Assembly (NCBI GenBank): GCA_036375895.1
Contig: DASVBJ010000283.1
Span: forward strand, 1-8,276
DNA length: 8,276 nt
Origin: DASVBJ01 sp036375895
Lineage (GTDB): Bacteria > Actinomycetota > Actinomycetes > JACCUZ01
Direction of reading: 5' to 3'
Shown here in pieces: positions 5,720-8,276 of the stretch. Each line of letters begins with the position of its first letter. Position 1 is the first letter of the stretch. The notes under the pieces are model-generated. The model did not search any database. It had not been told where the DNA came from and saw only the letters and a list, made by a program, of their open reading frames with translations. The translations under genes were made by a program, and so were the position numbers.

Positions 5720-5749
5720 ATGACAGCCGTGTCATTCCCGCCGTACGAT
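5719..5749 (+). promoter_or_regulatory. Promoter with inverted-repeat operator before the DUF3263 gene
   Basis: ATGACA (5720-5725) as -35 and TACGAT (5744-5749) as -10 are 18 bp apart and give a predicted start near 5756. The -35 lies in a perfect inverted repeat, AATGACA-GCCG-TGTCATT (5719-5736), which could be the operator of an unidentified dimeric regulator. The repeat begins on the last base of the preceding stop codon. Confidence 0.6.
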
Positions 5750-5785
5750 GGGGCGCGAGCACGTCCCCGACCCGCGAGGAGCACG

Positions 5786-6082
5786 ATGGACGCCGCCAAC
5801 GCCTTCCGGCCCACGGGCCCAGAGACGGGAGCCGAGTTGTCCGCGCGTGACCAGGAGATCCTCGCGTTCGAGCGGCAGTGGTGGAAGTACGCCGGCGCCA
5901 AGGAGCAGGCGATCCGCGAGCTGTTCGACATGTCGGCGACCCGCTACTACCAGGTGCTCAACGCGCTCATCGACCGGCCCGACGCGCTCGCCCACGACCC
6001 GATGCTGGTCAAGCGGCTCCGCCGCCTGCGGTCCGCGCGCCAGCGGGCCCGGTCGGCCCGGCGGCTCGGCATCGAGGTCTGA
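5786..6082 (+). CDS. DUF3263 protein (actinobacterial, small, basic C-terminus)
   Basis: A 98-residue soluble protein with the DUF3263 pattern: EILAFERQWWKYAGAKEQAI (24-43), MSATRYYQVLN (49-59), then DPMLVKRLRRLR (71-82) and an arginine-rich tail. The IRELF-MSATRYYQ segment looks like a helix-turn-helix, and the basic tail suits nucleic-acid binding, but the function is unknown. The family is found in actinobacteria, and in Mycobacterium tuberculosis the homologue (Rv0430, from memory) also precedes a LytR_C gene. ATG 5786 is preferred over an in-frame start at 5720 because GAGGAG (5776-5781) precedes it, and because the upstream codons would overlap the promoter. The next gene starts 22 bp later. 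Confidence 0.9.
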   Translation: MDAANAFRPTGPETGAELSARDQEILAFERQWWKYAGAKEQAIRELFDMSATRYYQVLNALIDRPDALAHDPMLVKRLRRLRSARQRARSARRLGIEV

Positions 6083-6088
6083 GCGCGC

Positions 6089-6094
6089 TAGCGT
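6089..6094 (+). promoter_or_regulatory. Possible -10 just before the LytR_C gene
   Basis: TAGCGT fits TANNNT and ends 10 nt before the ATG at 6105, which has no Shine-Dalgarno sequence. An internal promoter giving a very short-leader or leaderless mRNA would explain how this gene is translated. One short motif in a 22-bp gap is thin evidence. Confidence 0.35.
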
Positions 6095-6104
6095 CTGACC
6101 CGCC

Positions 6105-6707
6105 ATGAGCCACCCCGCACCCCGGGTGAGGCGGGGTGCGCACCGCACCCGCCGCAACCTGGCCGCCGCCGTCGTCCCGTCGCTGCTCGCTGTCGCGTCC
6201 GTGGCGGCCCTGGTGACGGCGCTCTACGTCTGGCGCGGGCAGGACCCGGCCGCCACGGGAGCGGCGGCGGCCGAGAGGACGACCACCGGGGCGCCCACCG
6301 CGACGGCGTCGGCGACGCCGCCGCGCGCCTCGTCCGCGCCGGCCGCCTCGGCGGCGTCGAGCCCGCGGTCCTCAGCCTCGCGGTCGGCTGCGCCGTCCTC
6401 GACCCCCGCCGTCTCGAGTGCCGCTCCCGTCGGCCACCTCGAGGTCGTGGTGCTGAACCAGACCCGCCGGAAGGGCCTGGCCCATGAGGTCGCGCAGCTG
6501 CTGCGGGCCAGGGGCTGGACGGTCGTCAAGGAGGGCAACTTCCGGGGGCGGGTCCCGGCGACCACCGTCTACTACCCGCTCGGCGCGGAGGCCGACGCCC
6601 GGGCCGCGGCATCCGCGTTGCCCACGACGCCACGGGTCCGCGAGCGGTTCGGCAACCTGGCCAAGAACCGGCTCACCGTCGTCGTGACGGACGACTACCC
6701 GGGCTGA
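6105..6707 (+). CDS. Membrane-anchored LytR C-terminal-domain protein
   Basis: A 200-residue protein with an arginine-rich N-terminus (PRVRRGAHRTRR, 6-17), one membrane segment at about 19-43, a low-complexity Ala/Ser/Pro/Thr linker (about 46-108) and a LytR_C domain (111-197). The domain shows the motifs VVVLNQTRRKGLA (114-126), GWTV and GNF (137-146), TTVYYP (153-158) and NRLTVVVTDDYP (188-199). The basic residues before the membrane segment predict a cytoplasmic N-terminus, with the linker and domain outside the membrane, in the cell wall. Known from family: LytR_C domains occur with LytR-CpsA-Psr wall-glycopolymer ligases or alone; the stand-alone role is unknown. No LCP catalytic domain is present. 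The order after the DUF3263 gene matches Rv0430-Rv0431 of M. tuberculosis, from memory. The stop is 2 bp before the otsB start. Confidence 0.9.
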   Translation: MSHPAPRVRRGAHRTRRNLAAAVVPSLLAVASVAALVTALYVWRGQDPAATGAAAAERTTTGAPTATASATPPRASSAPAASAASSPRSSASRSAAPSSTPAVSSAAPVGHLEVVVLNQTRRKGLAHEVAQLLRARGWTVVKEGNFRGRVPATTVYYPLGAEADARAAASALPTTPRVRERFGNLAKNRLTVVVTDDYPG

Positions 6708-6709
6708 CC

Positions 6710-7528
6710 GTGGGGCTCCCGACGCCTGACACCGAGGCCGGCCGGGCCGGGCTGGCGGCCCTGCTCGCGGAGCCGGGCCGGGCGCTGGCGGCCTTCGACT
6801 TCGACGGGACGCTGTCCCCGATCGTCCCCGACCCCGAGCAGGCCCGGGCGCACCCCGCCGCACCGGCGGCCTTGCGCCGGCTGGCGGGCGCGGTCGGCCG
6901 GGTGGCCGTGGTGACCGGGCGGCCGGCCGCCCTCGCCGTCGAGTACGGATCCTTCGCCGGGGTCCCCGGGCTGGTCGTGCTGGGCCACTACGGGCTGGAG
7001 CGCTGGGAGGCCGGCCGCACCAGCGCGCCTCCCGCGTCGGCCGGCGTCGACGCCGCGCGCCGACGGCTGCCCGCCCTGCTCGCCGAGGTGGGCGCGCCCG
7101 AGGGCACCTGGGTCGAGGACAAGGGGCACGCCGTCGCCGTGCACGTACGCCGGGTGGCCGACCCGGCCGCGGCGTTCGCCCTCCTCGAGCGGCCGCTCGG
7201 CCGGCTGGCCGAGGACACCGGTCTCGTCGTCGAGCCGGGCCGGATGGTGCTCGAGCTGCGCCCACCCGGGCTGGACAAGGGGCACGCGGTGCGGGCCCTG
7301 GCCGACGAGCTCGACCCCTCGGTGGTGCTGTTCTTCGGCGACGACCTCGGCGACCTGGCGGCGTTCGACGCGGTCGACGGGCTGCGGTCCGCCGGGACGC
7401 CCGGGCTGCTCGTGTGCAGCGGGTCGACGGAGGTGACGGCGCTGGCCGAGCGGGCCGACCTCGTCGTCGACGGGCCGCAGGGGGTCGTCGACCTGGTCAC
7501 GGCTCTCGCCGGGGCCCTCGGGTCCTGA
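6710..7528 (+). CDS. otsB: Trehalose-6-phosphate phosphatase (OtsB-like HAD family)
   Basis: A 272-residue HAD phosphatase. Motif I is AFDFDGTLSPI (28-38), with nucleophile D30 and acid/base D32. Motif II is VVTGR (67-71, T69). The conserved GHYGLERW (92-99) is typical of trehalose phosphatases, motif III is LDKGHAVRAL (188-197, K190), and motif IV is FFGDDLGDLAAF (208-219) with the metal-binding aspartates. OtsB enzymes more often have GDDxTDE here; GDDLGD is a variant I take as acceptable. The expected reaction is trehalose-6-phosphate to trehalose + phosphate in the cytosol, for osmo- and desiccation protection or mycolate-type glycolipids. No trehalose-6-phosphate synthase (OtsA) is in the window, though it may lie elsewhere. 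Start GTG 6710 comes 2 nt after the LytR_C stop, implying translational coupling; a related HAD sugar phosphatase is the main alternative. Confidence 0.88.
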   Translation: MGLPTPDTEAGRAGLAALLAEPGRALAAFDFDGTLSPIVPDPEQARAHPAAPAALRRLAGAVGRVAVVTGRPAALAVEYGSFAGVPGLVVLGHYGLERWEAGRTSAPPASAGVDAARRRLPALLAEVGAPEGTWVEDKGHAVAVHVRRVADPAAAFALLERPLGRLAEDTGLVVEPGRMVLELRPPGLDKGHAVRALADELDPSVVLFFGDDLGDLAAFDAVDGLRSAGTPGLLVCSGSTEVTALAERADLVVDGPQGVVDLVTALAGALGS

Positions 7529-7566
7529 CCAGGTCCCTCCCGCCGCCCGGATCAGCCGCACCCGCC

Positions 7567-7629
7567 CGCGTCCGCCTCAGATGGACGCGCGCGCACCAGA
7601 CACGCCGTACGAGTGGTGTGTCGGCGTCC
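7567..7629 (+). other. Alternative hairpins in the otsB-peptidase gap
   Basis: CGCGTCC (7567-7573) pairs perfectly with GGACGCG (7583-7589) around a 9-nt loop. The same GGACGC (7583-7588) can instead pair with a second GCGTCC at 7624-7629, enclosing CACCAGACAC and GTGGTGTGTC, which are partly complementary. The first hairpin may end the otsB transcript. There is no T tract. The rest of the 242-bp gap holds only the peptidase promoter. Confidence 0.35.
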
Positions 7630-7658
7630 AAAGGATCTTGGGGGGATGGTCTCGGTCG

Positions 7659-7694
7659 TTGTCACCCGGGGGGTGCCGGGCTACCTTCGGTAGC
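7659..7694 (+). promoter_or_regulatory. Promoter of the cysteine peptidase gene with an inverted repeat on the -10
   Basis: TTGTCA (7659-7664) and TACCTT (7682-7687, TANNNT) are separated by 17 bp, an ideal sigma-70-type layout, and predict a start near 7694 with a leader of about 77 nt. A perfect 6-bp inverted repeat, GCTACC-TTC-GGTAGC (7680-7694), covers the -10, so a bound repressor would block polymerase. Confidence 0.55.
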
Positions 7695-7770
7695 GGGCCG
7701 ACTGCGTTCGGTCGACTGGGTGGGGAGCGGCGCGCTCGTCCGGCACGGGCGCCCGGAGAGAGGGGGGCCG

Positions 7771-8276
7771 GTGGCGAAGACCATGCCGCCCGGGGTCGTC
7801 GAGCTCGCGCACGGCACGTACCGGGTCAACGTCGTCCCGGACGTCTTCGACGAGCGCGACCTCGACTACCGGCCACGGCTGCAGCCGTTGCCCAAGGAGG
7901 TCGACGTGCGGCCCAAGGACCGCTACGTCCTCGAGCAGGTGGGCAACTCGTGCACCGGGCACGCGGTCGCCGCCATGATCAACGCGGTGCTCACCCAGCA
8001 GGGCGACGCGGTGCACGTGAGCCCGTACATGCTCTACCGCATGGCCCGCCGCTACGACGAGTTCGAGGGCGAGGAGGACGAGGGGTCGTCGCTGCGCGGC
8101 GCCCTGAAGGGCTGGTACTACCACGGCGTCCTGCCCGACAAGCAGTGGCCCAGGCTCGACGCGCTGCGGGAGCCGGACATCGACCACGACGACCGGCTCG
8201 TCGCTCTCGCGATGCGCCGGCCCCTCGGCGCGTTCTACCGGGTCGGTGCGTTCCGGCTCGACGACATGCAGTCGGC
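7771..8276 (+). CDS. Papain-like C1 family cysteine peptidase, N-terminal part (3' end outside window)
   Basis: The first 168 residues are visible. The catalytic region is EQVGNSCTGHAVAAMINAVL (55-74), with oxyanion-hole Gln56 and nucleophile Cys61 in place of the papain QGxCGSCWA motif. The C1 pattern continues with SPYMLYRMAR (84-93) and GSSLRGALKGWYYHGVLPDKQW (105-126), the equivalent of the papain S2 region. The catalytic His and Asn lie beyond the window. There is no signal peptide at the N-terminus, so as far as seen it is cytosolic or exported by another route. The usual Trp after Cys-Ser is replaced by Thr-Gly-His. GTG 7771 is taken as start because GGAGAG (7755-7760) lies 10 nt upstream; ATG 7783, four codons later, is possible. 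Substrate is unknown. Its own promoter makes it independent of otsB. Confidence 0.85.
   Translation, partial: MAKTMPPGVVELAHGTYRVNVVPDVFDERDLDYRPRLQPLPKEVDVRPKDRYVLEQVGNSCTGHAVAAMINAVLTQQGDAVHVSPYMLYRMARRYDEFEGEEDEGSSLRGALKGWYYHGVLPDKQWPRLDALREPDIDHDDRLVALAMRRPLGAFYRVGAFRLDDMQS

Noticed and set aside
7518..7535. GGG-T-CCTG-AC-CAGG-T-CCC as otsB terminator
   Set aside because: The loop would have only 2 nt, there is a T-T mismatch, and it spans the stop codon with no T tract.
7681..8187. 168-residue minus-strand frame opposite the peptidase
   Set aside because: Shadow frame; the plus strand carries the peptidase active-site block and a promoter.

Overview
This window is high-GC DNA (by eye about 70-75% G+C) from an actinobacterium. 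The grounds are codon use dominated by G/C third positions, GTG starts, leaderless-looking starts behind TANNNT -10 boxes, a response regulator that closely resembles mycobacterial DevR/DosR, and the actinobacterial pair DUF3263 protein + LytR C-terminal-domain protein. I cannot place it at family or genus level from sequence alone. No rRNA, tRNA, CRISPR array, insertion sequence or phage gene is visible.

Region 1 (1-4880) looks like a DevR/DosR-type dormancy or redox island. It holds the 3' end of a DevS-like sensor kinase, a small frameshifted ORF on the minus strand in locally lower-GC DNA, a soluble prenyltransferase/squalene-cyclase-fold protein, a tandem universal stress protein (minus strand), a zinc-dependent alcohol dehydrogenase, and the DevR-type regulator itself. 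Two near-identical palindromes (GGGACCTTGGTCCG and GGGACCTTGGTCCC) with the architecture of the DosR box lie upstream of the usp/adh divergent pair and upstream of devR. In both cases a candidate -10 element starts exactly 59 bp downstream of the palindrome start. The regulator keeps the recognition-helix residues (K-T-V-K-N) known to contact such boxes in DosR. The simplest reading is that DevS-DevR activates devR itself and the adh/usp pair.

Region 2 (4907-5719) is a nucleotidyltransferase of the sugar-1-phosphate type, 26 bp behind devR and probably read through from it. It ends in a strong GC hairpin.

Region 3 (5720-7528) is a new transcription unit with its own promoter, whose -35 lies in a perfect inverted repeat. 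It holds a DUF3263 protein, a membrane-anchored LytR_C protein and an OtsB-type trehalose-6-phosphate phosphatase, tightly packed on the plus strand.

Region 4 (7529-8276) is an intergenic stretch with alternative hairpins and a good promoter, followed by the 5' part of a papain-like (C1) cysteine peptidase gene that runs off the window.

The most useful new observation is the inferred DevR operon logic: the matched box-to-promoter geometry, a second box 21 bp away, and a predicted leaderless, autoregulated devR.
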